A DNA stretch of 55,676 bases from Dissophora ornata (taxonomy: Eukaryota > Mortierellomycota > Mortierellomycetes > Mortierellales > Mortierellaceae): NCBI GenBank assembly GCA_025201705.1, contig MU616600.1, forward strand, positions 32,330 to 88,005. Reading direction: 5' to 3'. Position numbers and translations under genes: made by a program. Under the pieces are notes generated by a model that worked only from the letters and a program-made list of their open reading frames with translations, had not been told where the DNA came from and searched no databases. Positions 1-10,559 of this stretch are shown here, piece by piece (positions within the stretch are counted from its first letter, which is position 1; every line of letters starts with the position of its first letter).

Positions 1-1450
1 AAAAAAAAAAAAAACAATCTGCCATTCCCAGCTTGTAACAGGTAAAAAAAAAGGTATCTTTATTTTTCTTTTTTTTCTGAGAACTATTCTACGTTCTATT
101 TATGCCCCTTTCTGGGCCTAGCCAACTACTGGCCATAAACTATTTGGGACTCCAAACCAAGGTAAAGAGACTAGAGGACGGGCACACGGCTGGTATTTTC
201 CTTCTTGAACCTGGAGGAGGAGCGTGTCTCTAGTTGCCACATAGAGTGGGTCCGACTTGGAGAGATGGATCTCGCTAAACTCGATACCCTGTTCGATCCG
301 AGCGCGAGTCCACCGGCTGGGATTGCTGGATCGAGCAGACTGAGACCGAGTGGGCGAATAGAGTGGAGAGAAATTCACCTCGGTGCAAATAGGTAGACAG
401 GAACAAGTGGAGACAGGAGACAGGAACGAGAAGGGGCAGGAGACAGGAAGTGACAGGGACAGGAGTTGGAGCAATGATGGGAGAGGATCTTATTACTGTC
501 ATCCCCATGCACATCCTCCTCCATGACCAATGGCATGAGAGTGAAATGGCGTGATTAAAATTTAAAACAAGTCGCGGCTGTTGTGAGTACGGACGGCAGT
601 GGAGTATTCCTCGGACAAGACGGTGGGAAATGGACGTTTCTGCGAGTTCATCGATGACGCGGGAGTCTAGCAGTTTGCTGGTCGATGAGTGCAATAAGAA
701 GACAGGATACGGCAGTGTCGAAATCGCGAATATTAAGGGCATGCGAGTTTTCCAGAAGTGTCTTGTCCAGTCGAGTGAGGCAGCGACGGAAACACGCGAA
801 TTTCAAGGATAGGCGAATGTTGTAGGGCACGGCAGGATCAATCAATAAAATGAAGGTGGACCGGACCATAACAGATTTCGTCGAGATCATGCGGTCGATC
901 AAGTCAGCAAAGAAAACGCGCGTACGGGAGAGTTTGACTGGGTATTGGAGGATGTTGGTCGTCCGAGGGTCTGAAGGACCGCAAGAAACGACCACCACCC
1001 TCCCCCACCCCCCACAAGAAAAGTGGTGGGTAGTTTCTAGGGGTTCAGGGGTCGGAGAGGAGCGGGTGGAAAAGCTGCGAAATAATGCGATCTTGCCAGA
1101 TCGGTTCTTTTATAATCATGTGACTTATCCTGCCGTGAGAAGGTGAAGAAAAGTATTGAGGAGAGATTCTAATAAGAGGGGGTGGTGGCACAGGCACAGA
1201 GGAAGATCAAAAGAGAAAGGTCCAGCCCAACTCCAGGATAGGTCAAGCTATCTGGTTGGATAGGGTCACCAGGCTAGTTCACGGGAACCATGATTGATAA
1301 GCTGGTTCCTGAACACGTGCAAATAGCAATGATCACTGCCTAGTTAGTTCAGTAGTTTCGGACTTCCTTTTATTAAAAACATTTAAAACACACTCTACTC
1401 TCTCTCTTGCACTAAAAAGCTTCTCTTGCCGGTGCTGCCAAGTCGTAAAA
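1..1450. other. No intact gene; short repeat fragment only
   Basis: The window opens with an A-run and AT-rich sequence. Apart from the repeat fragment listed separately (402-545) I see no reading frame with a convincing start, splice pattern or family match. A 116-codon open frame on the minus strand (648-998) is open but unrecognised. The stretch is probably intergenic or relic sequence. Confidence 0.5.
402..545 (+). repeat. Fragment homologous to the C-terminal part of the 7.7-10.2 kb family gene
   Basis: A purine-rich tract (GACAGGA-type repeats) is followed by GGAGTTGGAGCAATGAT and a CTTATTACT stretch. The same order of motifs occurs in reverse orientation at about 7905-8036, inside the pseudogene at 7695-10154. 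Both copies translate to an Arg/Gly/Gln-rich segment followed by GTGVG. This is direct sequence similarity read by eye. It suggests a third, very short remnant of that gene family, here on the plus strand. It could instead be a dispersed GA-rich repeat. Confidence 0.5.
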
Positions 1451-1453
1451 CCG

Positions 1454-1789
1454 TTACATCAGAGTCGAATTGACCCTCAGTACTCCCGACATCGCTTGAG
1501 CTCCATTTGGTCCGATACAATTTCCAAACAAGGACAAAGTGGTCAGGGTCCCGTTGATTTTGAGCGCCTCCGACAGCTTCTGAGTTCCATAAGATCCAAG
1601 CTTGTTGGAATACAGGCTCAAAGTGGTGAGAGTCGAGTTGGTCTTGAGTGCTTCCAACAGCGCCTGAAATCCGTTGGGTTCGATAAAATTTGAAAGCAAC
1701 GTCAAAGTGGTCAGGGTCTTGTTGATCTTGAGTGCCTTATATAGTGACCGTGCCCCATCATCTCCAAGCGAGCTCAGCGCAAAGAACAA
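1454..1789 (-). pseudogene. RNI-type leucine-rich repeat fragment
   Basis: A 111-codon open frame contains about four 28-residue repeats of the form LTTLxLxxNxIGxxGAxALxxALKxNxT, the ribonuclease-inhibitor/NLRC3-like repeat common in Mortierella proteins. It ends at a stop in mid-repeat, and the repeat frame extends upstream of its first Met, so it has no credible start. It lies directly downstream, on the same strand, of the broken gene at 1860-3890. I tested whether it is spliced to that gene and found no splice pair that keeps the repeat frame. It is probably a truncated relic. Confidence 0.7.
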
Positions 1790-2713
1790 AGTGGTCAGAG
1801 ACCAATTAGCAAGAATGTCAGAAACTACTAGAGAAGATGAAAACAGAACATGACATCGCTTTCACTTACTAATGCACTTGGGTTTTCCCGCTCACTTTGA
1901 GGATGCTGGTTAGAACTGGCGCCACATAATTTGCTGTGAATGTCGCCTCGGAAATAGATTTGTCCACTTCCTCAGGGAGAGACTCCAGCCTGTATATAAT
2001 AAACGGAGGAGTGACATATGAGCAACAAGGACTTCTTGCGAATAATAATCATATCAACAAAAATGGCTTACAGGTTGTCAAACATGAGTCTCATCTTCCT
2101 ATCCAAGCCCATGAGAGCTTCGGAAGCATCTTCACTCTTGTTGTTCAGACGTAACTGGCAGGTCAATATAATAAGGGATAAAGTCAGGATCGTGACGAGC
2201 ATTCATAATGACATCAAAAAAGAACTGCTAAATATATCACATACCCGGACGGCCCTCAGAACAGCTGCGTCATCAATATCGGGATCAGGTAGATCATAGG
2301 AGGCCACCAACTGTCCAAGAATCTTTGCCGTGAAAATAGCTCGCATTCTGTCTGTTTGGAGGAAAGGCGCAAAGACTCCGATAATTGTCCTAATTTGATA
2401 TCGATTAGACCATATATTCAAAGGGGCTACGAGCAAATTTGGATTCAGGACTTACATGGCATCTGCAATATCCGCTTTGCGAAGGTTGTTATCACGTAGC
2501 GCCTGGACACATTCCTTTTGATAGTCTTAGAAAAGACAAGCAATACAGGTGTCTTCTCCTGACTTCCACTGGTGAGATTGAAAATAAAGAAATTTAAAAG
2601 AACAAGTCCAGATTTGTTATTGAGTATTCCTTTCATTGGTTGATTACTGCAAAGTCAATTTAGTCTACATACCTCACATGTGGGATGCTGAGCCTGAATG
2701 ATGTTTGCGAGTA

Positions 2714-2897
2714 CAGTCAACTCCCGATAGAGTAACACAAGTGGTCGGGTGCAAATAGCGTTACTATAGCGGTTGTTACTGTAAGTGATGTTACAATAAC
2801 CATGAAAACCATGTAGTGAAGTTTTTTGAAATCCAAAAGTGTGTTACTAAATCGAATGTGTTACTCAAACGGGCGTTACTATAACGGGAGCTGACTG
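2714..2897. mobile_element. 184-bp MITE, pogo/Tc1-mariner-type ends, TA target site
   Basis: The element begins CAGTCAACTCCCG and ends with the reverse complement of CAGTCAGCTCCCG. It is flanked by TA on both sides (2712-2713 and 2898-2899). No coding capacity is present. Short motifs (GTTACTATA, GTTACT) recur inside. A TA duplication with CAGTC-type terminal inverted repeats is typical of Tc1/mariner-pogo elements, so this is probably a non-autonomous derivative. It lies inside the copy 1 pseudogene region. A sister element of 185 bp is at 15549-15733. Confidence 0.85.
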
Positions 2898-3302
2898 TAC
2901 ATTGGATACTTCTTCGCTATCAAGGAGATCGTCCTGGACCTCATCGACATCGTCATTGCTTTCATTTGAATCAGATGAAGATGCTGGCTGCTAATATAAT
3001 ACGGATAGATGACGAGGACGGGAATTACTACATACATTTGGAGCCATCACAAACATAGTCCACAGTATTTTTGCCTACCTCAGTAACACCACTTTCATCC
3101 TCAAAACCCTCTTCTCCCTGCTCAACGACCCCATCCTGCTCCAAACCCGCGAACCGCTGTTTATAAATGATTTTCGACTGTTGATGGCCCACCTCCATCG
3201 ATTCAGCCGCAGCTTTCATGGCGATTACGTCCGCACGAACAAAGGCGGCGCGCTTCGCCCAGAAAACTTCTGCCCGATTGGCATTAAACTTTGTGAGGTC
3301 CG

Positions 3303-3664
3303 TGTCACGAACCGAGCCTGAATTGTGTCTAGAACGAGTCTAGCCCTAGGTCGCGTCTGGTCTAGAAGTCGAGGAATGGGAATGAGGAAACAAATGGGCA
3401 AAAAGGAATGAGCTCATTCAACAAGCATAAGTTCTAAACCCCAGGCTCTCGCCTGTCTCTCTTTAGCCTAACCTTATTACAGACGCGTGCCCTACGGATT
3501 TCCCACAGACGTACGCTCTAGGTAGTATCCTACGTCGCGTATAAATACTCCGTAGCCATAGTCCATAGAACGTCAGTCTGCAATACAATTCACACCAACC
3601 ATAGCCCTGCACACTCGCCCCTGTTCTACCCAATTCCTGAAATCTGCCTGCCCTGTCCTTGACA
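3303..3664. mobile_element. Solo LTR (362 bp) with 5-bp target duplication GTCCG
   Basis: The sequence starts TGTCACGAACC and ends CCTTGACA, giving TG...CA termini. It is flanked by GTCCG on both sides (3298-3302 and 3665-3669). A TATAAATA box at about 3540-3547 suggests plus orientation. Removing the LTR and one duplication would join two stretches of coding sequence in the same reading frame on the minus strand, which confirms an insertion. No internal retrotransposon genes remain, so it is a solo LTR left by recombination. The superfamily (Ty3 or other) cannot be told from the LTR alone. Confidence 0.85.
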
Positions 3665-3910
3665 GTCCGACGAAAGCCGTTCGCGACGAGATTTGTTGAT
3701 CTTCGGGTTATTGATCAGTATCCCATAATCTTCTTCAGCCGTGCTCCTGTCAGAGTACTTGAATCTTGTCGCAAACGATGTCATAGAAACGTGTTCGGCG
3801 TCACTTTTTTCCATAGCCCAAGTGAAATGACCTGCGTTCTCTTTAATGCGAGGCATTTGACTAGACCTATTTGCCACCAAAACGGTATTATACTGTTAGT
3901 GTTAATATTC

Positions 3911-4668
3911 TAACAATAACATAAAATCCAAAAAAGCGATATTGCTTTATCAGACGTCGAAAGTCCCAGGGCTTGCGAAGCTATCCTGGACGTAACGGCG
4001 CTGACCGCCAGACCACACCCCAGTTGCACAGGCGATCCAACGTACGTGCCAAACGTACTTGTAAATCCCCCGTGTCGAAAGGTAATGTATTGGTAAGGGG
4101 TTCTTTTAGTAAGGTATCGAAAATAGGAATGGAATAAATGCTTTGAATCAAGAACACAGCAGAATTGAGAGAAAGAATGCACTACTTTGCTTGAAGACCA
4201 GTGACCAATCACAAGGAGGTATTGAAAGAGAGCAAGACAACGCCAAGGATGGCGGCATGTTCAGCTTGACATAACTGAGAAGCGAAGAGAATGAAGTCTG
4301 GGAGTACTCAATTTTACCTGCTCCGAAGAAGTTGTGTGTGGAAAAGTAGAGCAGGAAGATGGGCGGCCAACAGAGTTTTTGAGAAAGTGGATGTTGAGGA
4401 GAGAGTGAGTGCAATGGTAAAAGGGTGATGGGTGATGTGTGTGTATGTGAGAGTGAGGACGCGCGTGAAATGCACCAAAAGGCATTTAAGAAGTGCTCAG
4501 CCACCCACGCGCGGTGCTGTCTGCTGCCTTCCACGCTCTGTAGGCGCGACACGCCACCCTTTCCATCACTCCACTCCATTCCCACCTTCTCATAATGATC
4601 TGTTCTAATCTGCTTCTCTCCTCCTGCCAGCCAAGAGTCTTTGAGCTCATGGCAGTTGAAAATGCATT
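3911..4668. other. Intergenic, no supported gene
   Basis: Open frames of about 75-145 codons on the minus strand overlap each other and show no recognisable domain, signal peptide or splice pattern. A GT/TG-rich patch lies near 4437-4455. I see nothing else to annotate. Confidence 0.5.
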
Positions 4669-5139
4669 ACTTCTTCAAAACGGTCTAAATTGACAGGATA
4701 GGTGGATGTGCCAATGGACAACATGAAGCGCGTGTCATATACATTTTTATTTACATTAGCGGAAGCAGTATCGCGTCTGTGCAGAAAGTAGCTACTTTGG
4801 CAAAAAAAGTACCGGTTTTCATGACATACTACAGAGTAAACTCTACCATTTCTCGACTGTTCGCGATCAAAGTAGTTTTATTTTGCTACCATTCACACTG
4901 GAAAGACGGTAGCACATCGATAAATACTCGGTTCTCTTTTCAAAAACCTGTCAAGAAGTCATTTATTATTGGAGTGGCCTACCTGGTCTTTATAAATAAA
5001 TTGAAACAGGGGTTTTTATGCCGACCAGGACAAGCAGTGCCGCTACCTGAATCACCACGTCTTTCAGCTCTCTGTCTTCAAGACACAGCCCTTTCTTGAC
5101 TTCTGAGCTCGGCTGCGCGGGGAAATTCTCTCGATCAAG

Positions 5140-5185
5140 TCCATAGTTCCGAAAGAATAAAACCCCACTCTCTTTCTCTTCCTTT
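5140..5185 (+). promoter_or_regulatory. Likely core promoter of secreted-protein gene A
   Basis: AAGAATAAAACC followed at once by a pyrimidine tract (CTCTTTCTCTTCCTTTCTCC) lies about 100-130 nt upstream of the ATG at 5273. The same arrangement is kept in copy B near 11504-11545. A further TATAAATA is present at about 4990, also conserved in copy B (about 11347). An AT box before a CT-rich tract is common in fungal promoters. The assignment is inferred. Confidence 0.45.
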
Positions 5186-5272
5186 CTCCTTTTTAGTTGA
5201 TTCCATCACCTTCACCTTCACACTCCATTCTTCATCACCTCTGCTCTAGGTTCGAGTCCATTCTTTCAAGCC

Positions 5273-5551
5273 ATGTTGTCTTCCAAGTTCATCGTCTGCA
5301 TCATCGCCCTGGCTACTGGCCTCACCATCGATGCCGCCGTCTTCCGGTGCGATCGCAACTTCAATTGCCATGCCATCGTCTCAACTGGCAATGAGTACAA
5401 TTTTGGTCGCATACAGGGATGCACTGCTGATGGCCGCTACTGTTCTCATGCCACCAACAATGACATTACCGACATCAAGATCTGGGTGCGCAACGTTAAC
5501 GCCGGTTGCACAGTCGCCGGAAACTTCAACGAGGATATTGTTGGCTGCTAA
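5273..5551 (+). CDS. Small secreted cysteine-rich protein, copy A (92 aa)
   Basis: Single-exon gene. Residues 1-22 form a signal peptide (hydrophobic core CIIALATGLTI, cleavage likely near DAA-VF). The mature chain of about 70 residues has six cysteines at positions 26, 32, 50, 57, 79 and 92, an even number compatible with three disulfides, and a cysteine as the last residue. I do not recognise the family. It is not a hydrophobin (no eight-Cys pattern) and not a CS-alpha-beta peptide. A nearly identical copy lies at 11620-11898, with 7 of 92 residues different. Both frames are intact among broken neighbours, which argues that the gene is functional. A role outside the cell, as an effector, antimicrobial or wall protein, is an inference. 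The start is fixed by the signal peptide and by its conservation in both copies. Confidence 0.85.
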   Translation: MLSSKFIVCIIALATGLTIDAAVFRCDRNFNCHAIVSTGNEYNFGRIQGCTADGRYCSHATNNDITDIKIWVRNVNAGCTVAGNFNEDIVGC

Positions 5552-5980
5552 AAACATGTTTTGACATATAAACTAGTGAGAACCCGCGGGCTTCGCTCAC
5601 AGAAAGGGTCTCTGGAGGAGAAAAGAACGCTCCCCCACTCAAAATCATTAATAAAAAAAAATAAGCCGCTTCACCATGAGAGCATGGCTCTTTGCCCTTT
5701 GTTAGTCGTCTCTCCCTTGCTGTCCTGGGGTAGGAGCTCAGCTGTGATTTAGTCATCATTTTTAAACCCGCTCTTGTTCTACAACAGCCCTTGTCGTCCT
5801 TCCTTCCTTGCAATTGCGCCTATTTGAGTATCAAGCTGCATACACCGCAATCAAGAGCATCAGCAAAGAAGGTCACACTGGTATATGAATCAACTTACAA
5901 CAGTGGCGAATAAAGTTCATTCCATGCACGTGCGCTGGTCACACATGGGAAAACATCTAAATAACTAGGTGTTCAAAATT

Positions 5981-6975
5981 TCAAGTTAAAATACCTCCCA
6001 GAATTGGATGCGAAGGGAATTGAAGAGGGCCGCCCATGGTCCCATTTGGCCACAGGGCTGAGCAATAGCGGGAAGGACGGGGGGTTACAGAGTCGACCAG
6101 TATGGGCAGTGCTTTACCATCTCTTAGCTTCCGACATGAGTGTTTGGAACGGCGCTTGGTCTCAATATCAAGGCTCTGTTCAAGCAATAACAGGTGAGTT
6201 TCATAGATTTCATTGTCGCATGTAACAGCCATTAACTGAGCTTTATTGGAGCGGAGCCTGACAAAACAAGGTAGCTTGGAGAGTCCAAGCGCTTCTGCAT
6301 TTATTTTACGACCTCTTCTTACCACTTTTTGTTTTTTTTTGAACCGTTGCGGTTCCTGCTGGTTTTCAGAGCGGCGCTTATGTCCTTTTAACTTATCCAG
6401 AAATTCGACGTGGCGAAGTGGGAAGATCTTGGCAAGGTTGTTGTCATCAATATCGATGGATACACGCTGAAGGCCTTCAAGTTCGGGTTCAGAATCAGGC
6501 CGAACAACCTGAAATTTGACAACCTCGGCAGGGTAGGTAATAATCATACTAATATAAATCTCAGTCGGGCAGTAGTCTTGCAGCCGTGGTGGTTGCCGAT
6601 GATCGGACTTGACGCATGCTGTCGAATCCGGTTGCCGCTGTTTTTGTTGCTTCCTCTGCATCTTTTGCATCTTCATTTGCTCTTTTTCCATCTTCTCTTG
6701 CACGGCGTGGCTGCTAACGGTGGCAAGCGCTTTCTCGACGTCGCTGACCTCAAGGACTTGTCGTAACTTCAACTACATAAACAGGAGGGTAAGTGTTGTT
6801 GTTATGTTGACAAAAAAAAACACAATATCGGGTCCGGAAATATGAGGTGCCGGGAAATATAATGGGGGAACATCCTGACCACCATGCCGGGATCCGTTTT
6901 CGATGTGCGCCCTCACAAATTGCTGTGTGGTGAGGCTTCTGTGCGATACGGCCAGTTTTGGTTGGCGATCGTCGT
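5981..6975 (-). pseudogene. Crinkler C-terminal nuclease-like domain relic, copy A
   Basis: On the minus strand this matches the C-terminal part of the Crinkler relic at 14433-15010: SLTTQQF, AHIEN, then FPAPH followed by a Pro-Asp pair, a hydrophobic strand, and LKLRQ with a Lys/Glu/Gln-rich helix and HVEFLDKLKGHKRR. In REase-superfamily CRN proteins an Asp and a (Q/E)xK pair form the active site. Here the position equivalent to the Gln is an in-frame TAG (6773-6775), and an indel is also needed just before it, so the copy is dead. Its open frame runs about 110 codons past the point where copy B stops matching; that tail is unrecognised. The CRN header and ATPase are absent upstream. Family assignment rests on the link to the header and ATPase in the larger relic. 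Confidence 0.65.
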
Positions 6976-7256
6976 ATTCAAATATATCTTGCCCTTGTCT
7001 ACCTTGTCTCTTCCTCTCCTCTGATCCAGTTAAATACGCTATACCGCGTTACACATCTGCCCCAGCAGACGAAAACCAACTCAAAAACTCCTAGCTGCCT
7101 TGGAAGCGGACCTCATGGCATAAGATGGGTGGGAGATGGGTGGTAGTCCCGCAGTCATCTTTCACGTTTTTCACTCTCCCTTGACCATGTGGCCTGTCCT
7201 GGGAAAGGTCATTCTACCTTCCCTTCCTCTTCATGACAGAGAGAGGGAAAGAGTGT

Positions 7257-7445
7257 GCAAGATATTTTATTTTATTTTATTTATTTCAGAGAAAGTGAAA
7301 GTGTGCTAGTGGGTACTGTTGTGTGAGAGCGAGTGTACCAGTGAGTAAGAGAGATTATGCTAGTGAGTAAATGTGTGAGAGTGCTAGTGAGTAAAAGTGA
7401 GAGTGAGCATGATTGAGCTAGTGAGTAAGAGTGAGTGACTAAATG
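7257..7445 (+). repeat. Degenerate microsatellite (TTTTA)n then GTGAGTAA/GAGTGC repeats
   Basis: A TTTTATTTTA run (about 7263-7285) is followed by about 130 bp of imperfect GTGAGTAAGAGTGAG and GTGCTAGTGAGTAA units. No reading frame follows it convincingly. It is simple low-complexity sequence in an intergenic stretch (about 6980-7690) that otherwise holds nothing I can support. Confidence 0.75.
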
Positions 7446-7694
7446 AACAGGAGATCATCTCGTGCATTCAACATTCAGGGAGAGTTTTTGGAACCGCCGA
7501 AACAAGACAATGGTCCGAGGAGAGCATTCACCACAAATCAGCAACCGACAAGTAGCCTGACTATTTTTTTTTAGAAAAAAGAGGTAAGGAGTCAGTTGTC
7601 TGTGTATCTCTTCACAAGTCTCGTATTTGTCTGTATGTGAACTCTTTCACAGGTGTTGTGCCTCACAGGGAAACGGACCAGTACTTCAAAAAAA

Positions 7695-10154
7695 TCATAC
7701 CGAAGAAACAGGGTCATCCTGCCCAGTCAGTCTATCGATGTCGTTTTCTTCGGTGTTGGAAGGATCATTCGGCGCGCTTTTCCTCCTAAAAAATGCAGCC
7801 ATTAGAAATGCAGTGCTGCTATATGCCAAAACAGCGAAACAAATATTGAACATTTTCTTACTTTTTCTGGCCGCAATTGGGTCGTTGAACGAGGGCCAAC
7901 TTGGACCGTATATATATTGCTGTAGTTTTAGTAATAAGACCATTATCATTACTCCAACTCCTGTTCCTGTCCCTTCCTGTCTTCTGCCTCTTCTCGTTCT
8001 TGTCTTCTGTCTCCACCTATTCCTGTCTTCCTGTTGCAGGGCCTTTCGCAATATCCTCAATGTCATTCTACAGTGAGAGATAAATAATGCCAATGAGAAT
8101 ATGACCTAAAAATAAAACTCAAACATAGCTAAAATCCTCACCTTTGCGACCAACAAAGTGGAGAACGTCGCGATCAGGGAGGCGACCGTGGAAATCGTGG
8201 TTGGGATAGTGAACTAGCCCACTTCATGAAGGATATACATCCCTCGGGGTTCAGTCCGTAATTGCATGTACTTTCCAGTCTCATAGACGACGTGAAAGAG
8301 AGGTGCCATTCTAAATCCAGAGTCCAAGAAGGCCTTGCCGCAGCGTACATCGCGGAAAAAATCCCGGAGATTCTTCCAGTCGTTGTGCTCGTGCGCTGGG
8401 CCAGAAAACTCGCCCCAGGCAATTTCCTTCTTGCCAGCAGTGGCCGTGAAGTCGGGTCGGTCGGGCCTTAGTCCTAGTTTCTTTTGCGTGGCTGAGTCTT
8501 TGTTCGGGCTATTTGCAAATAACAAAAACATTTATTAAAATGCAATTCCACCAGAAGTCTTGCAGAAAACAGATTCTGCGGCGCATTCTTACAAGTGGCT
8601 GGTGACGGTTTTGGACTCAAAAAATGCCTGCATGACTGGCTTAATATACTTGACGGTATACTCGTACTCGGATATCCAACGGTCTTCATCCTTTGGGAGA
8701 TATTCCAATCTGGGGAAATGGGGATGGAAACAAATATTAGACTGATATCGCAGCATTGGTGGTATCATGCTTTTCGTGACATTGAATCTTACAGCGTTTC
8801 AAGCACGATGCGGATGGGTCTGTGGTGCTTGTTCATAGGAACGAGAGTCGCTGCTACATCATCTTTTCGATTTTGCAAGCACAGCTAGAAAAGTAGGGAA
8901 TAACGTTAATGAGCTTCAACAAAACAAGCCGATTATCCGACCATATTAAACGTACTTTAACGGCTTTCATTGGCAATCTTTCGTCAAACTCCACAGCGTC
9001 CCATTCAGCATCTGTGACCTCGCCCAACTTGATGAACGCCTGAAGGATGTCATTTGAAAAAACAGATAACATCCGTTCAGTAGATCTTGAGGGCACGAAT
9101 ACCCCTATCAAAGATACCACGTCCGCGATTTCTGTAATTCTCAGCTGGTTTTTTACAAGGGCCTCCATACAGAGCTGCTGGTACTTCTTAAAAAGGCAGG
9201 TCGAGCATGCCGTTCCTTCCTGTGGCGCGCAAGTATGCGTTATCTTCTCGATTTGTGATAGGAGAATCGCTCGTTCCTCTGCGTTAATGATTGTGATTGA
9301 TCATCTGACGACTGTTCGACTGGGACCATTCCTGGAGTGGTTGAGGCGTTCAGGTGTATCGGCAATTCAGTTCTTACACAGGAAGATCCTACTCTTCCTG
9401 CACTAATGTCCGTCACTGAATCGTCTGCAGTTGATGTTGTGGAGCTCGCGGCTGTTAAGACCTCCATATCAGTCAGCTGAGGGTCAGGAACACATGTTGA
9501 CTTGAGGGGTACCGTGCTGACCTCAATTTCTGAAGAACAGTTATTGTACGCAGACTCAGCTTGCCTAAGACCCACATTCTGAACAAAAACCGCCGCTTTC
9601 TTGGAGGTTGTCTGACTGTTGAGCTGGCGCGTCCTATGGCCCTGTCGCATGACCCTGTCCTATGACACTGTCCTATGACTCTGTACCATGACCATGGCTC
9701 GGCGCTGCAGCCGATAATTATTAGTATAAATAGTCAGTAGTTCTTTCTTTAATTGTTCCTTACCTAGTAACTTGAATATACATCCTTCGCTTTCCTTGAA
9801 CTCTTGCCACTGTACTCTTCCTTCACCTCTATCTTGCCTTGCCTGGAAAATGTCTTCTGCCTCATCTAAGCCTAGGTTCACGACATGAGCCGTAGAATGT
9901 TACTGGCCCAGAATTCCTGGGCATTGTTCTTTTGGAAGAAACTAAACTCCTCACGAAGCTTCTCCCGTCGACTTTCGCGAATTGAACTGTAGTTGATAAG
10001 AGTCAAGTACACGTCAGTGGCCGATTGTCGGTCTCCGAGTCGAAATTGCTTTACGAATGCCGGGAAATTCACGTGCTCCTTGACTCCCTCCTTTGCAAGT
10101 AACCACTGGAGGTGAGTGGCCATGTGCGGATATCTATCAGCGTTGTCGGTGTAC
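7695..10154 (-). pseudogene. Copy 2 of the unnamed family with possible PD-(D/E)XK-like domain; split by solo LTR
   Basis: Minus-strand blocks in order: exon from about 10154 (after a TTTACAG acceptor) through SRREKL to 9891; the LTR at 9625-9885; the same exon continuing from 9619; a CSTC...C segment and IADVV...GVFVP block ending at a GTACGT donor (8956); exon 8884-8793; exon 8709-8593; and exon 8508 to about 8147. The last carries RPDF, a spacer, then WGEFSGP, then GKAFLDSG and RGMYILHEVG. The Asp ... Gly-Glu pattern resembles a PD-(D/E)XK core, but this is my inference. Splice phases agree through exons 8956-8508. Breaks are the LTR, a frame change near 9262-9275, and a TAG at 8214-8216 after HEVG, beyond which the frame stays open to a GTGAGG donor. 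Further frame follows to 7695. Family names are unknown to me; copy 1 is at 1860-3890. Confidence 0.7.
9625..9885. mobile_element. Solo LTR (261 bp) with 5-bp target duplication TGAGC
   Basis: Termini are TGGCGC...CACGACA on the plus strand (TGTCGTGAACC...GCGCCA on the minus strand). The flanks are TGAGC at 9620-9624 and 9886-9890. The minus-strand start resembles that of the LTR at 3303 (TGTCACGAACC), but a TATAAATA box (9725-9732) reads on plus, so orientation is open. Near one end are three to four CTGTCCTATGAC-like tandem repeats. Taking out the LTR plus one duplication leaves the host exon in frame. Open frames within it (for example 9660-9881) are not genes. Confidence 0.85.
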
Positions 10155-10559
10155 TGTAAAGTATGTACAGTACACTTGGAAGAAAGGCTGTTAAGAAAGG
10201 GCTTTCTCAAATAACACTGTAGCGTCATCGCAAGTCCCAACAGAGCGGTCAATGGCACCATACAAGGCATTGCCAAAGAACCGTCCTGAGGACAACCATT
10301 GTCGTAGCCACCTCCCACTCGACAGTGCCCGTAGTATATCTGCTGGAGCTAAAGAGGCGCCACCAATGACAAGGCGTTTCTACATGGGAAAGAAAGGAAT
10401 AGTTCACGTACCAGATGGGTCAGAGAGCAGTGTAAATGGAGTGCAGGAGTAAGGAGAGCAGAGAACGACGGGATAGTGAGAGATATAAACCGTGAGAGTA
10501 GTGGCAATAGTAAGTGATGATGGGAAGGGGGATTGGTAGGCAAAAGGAGCAAAGATATT

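Larger units (their letters stand above)
1860..3890 (-). pseudogene. Copy 1 of an unnamed multi-exon family, interrupted by solo LTR and MITE
   Basis: Reading the minus strand, the pieces match copy 2 (7695-10154) in order. The first is an N-terminal piece around 3880-3670 ending in SRRERL. It continues beyond the LTR at about 3302-3081. A CxxC segment follows near 2545, then the ADIADA ... GVFAP block (2389-2248), then an exon ending LMFDNL, then an exon with LPEEVDKSISEAEF-like sequence ending near 1873. Damage is clear. A 362-bp solo LTR sits in the first exon, an in-frame TAA lies at 2527-2529 where copy 2 has a lysine codon, a MITE sits at 2714-2897, and the C-terminal nuclease-like exon of copy 2 is missing. 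Splice sites between the remaining blocks (for example GTATGT, GTAAGC) are still recognisable. Product unknown. Confidence 0.7.
4669..5960. repeat. Segmental duplication, copy A (partner 11031-12191 plus 13086-13165)
   Basis: Starting at TTCTTCAAAACGG, copy A and copy B are alignable by eye. They share the promoter region (TATAAATAAATTG), the secreted-protein gene, its 3-prime flank, and then the GGCGAATAAAGTTCATTCCATGCA block. Both copies have the same orientation. Further on, both are followed by Crinkler nuclease-tail relics (6366-6975 and 14433-15010), so the original duplicated unit was probably at least 2.3 kb. Copy B has since gained inserted sequence. Confidence 0.85.

Noticed and set aside
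1454..1873. Fusion of the LRR fragment to the copy 1 family gene
   Set aside because: No GT/AG pair joins the upstream exon to the LRR frame without a stop; adjacency alone is not enough.
5240..5262. tRNA B-box-like GGTTCGAGTCC
   Set aside because: No matching A box, acceptor stem or cloverleaf; it lies in the leader of the secreted-protein gene.
9660..9881. 73-codon minus-strand frame MNLGLDEAED...
   Set aside because: Lies wholly within the solo LTR defined by the TGAGC duplications.
3626..10318. Gag-like genes belonging to the LTRs
   Set aside because: The frames beside both LTRs first looked like antisense gag, but they join across the LTR after removing the target duplication, so they are host-gene exons.
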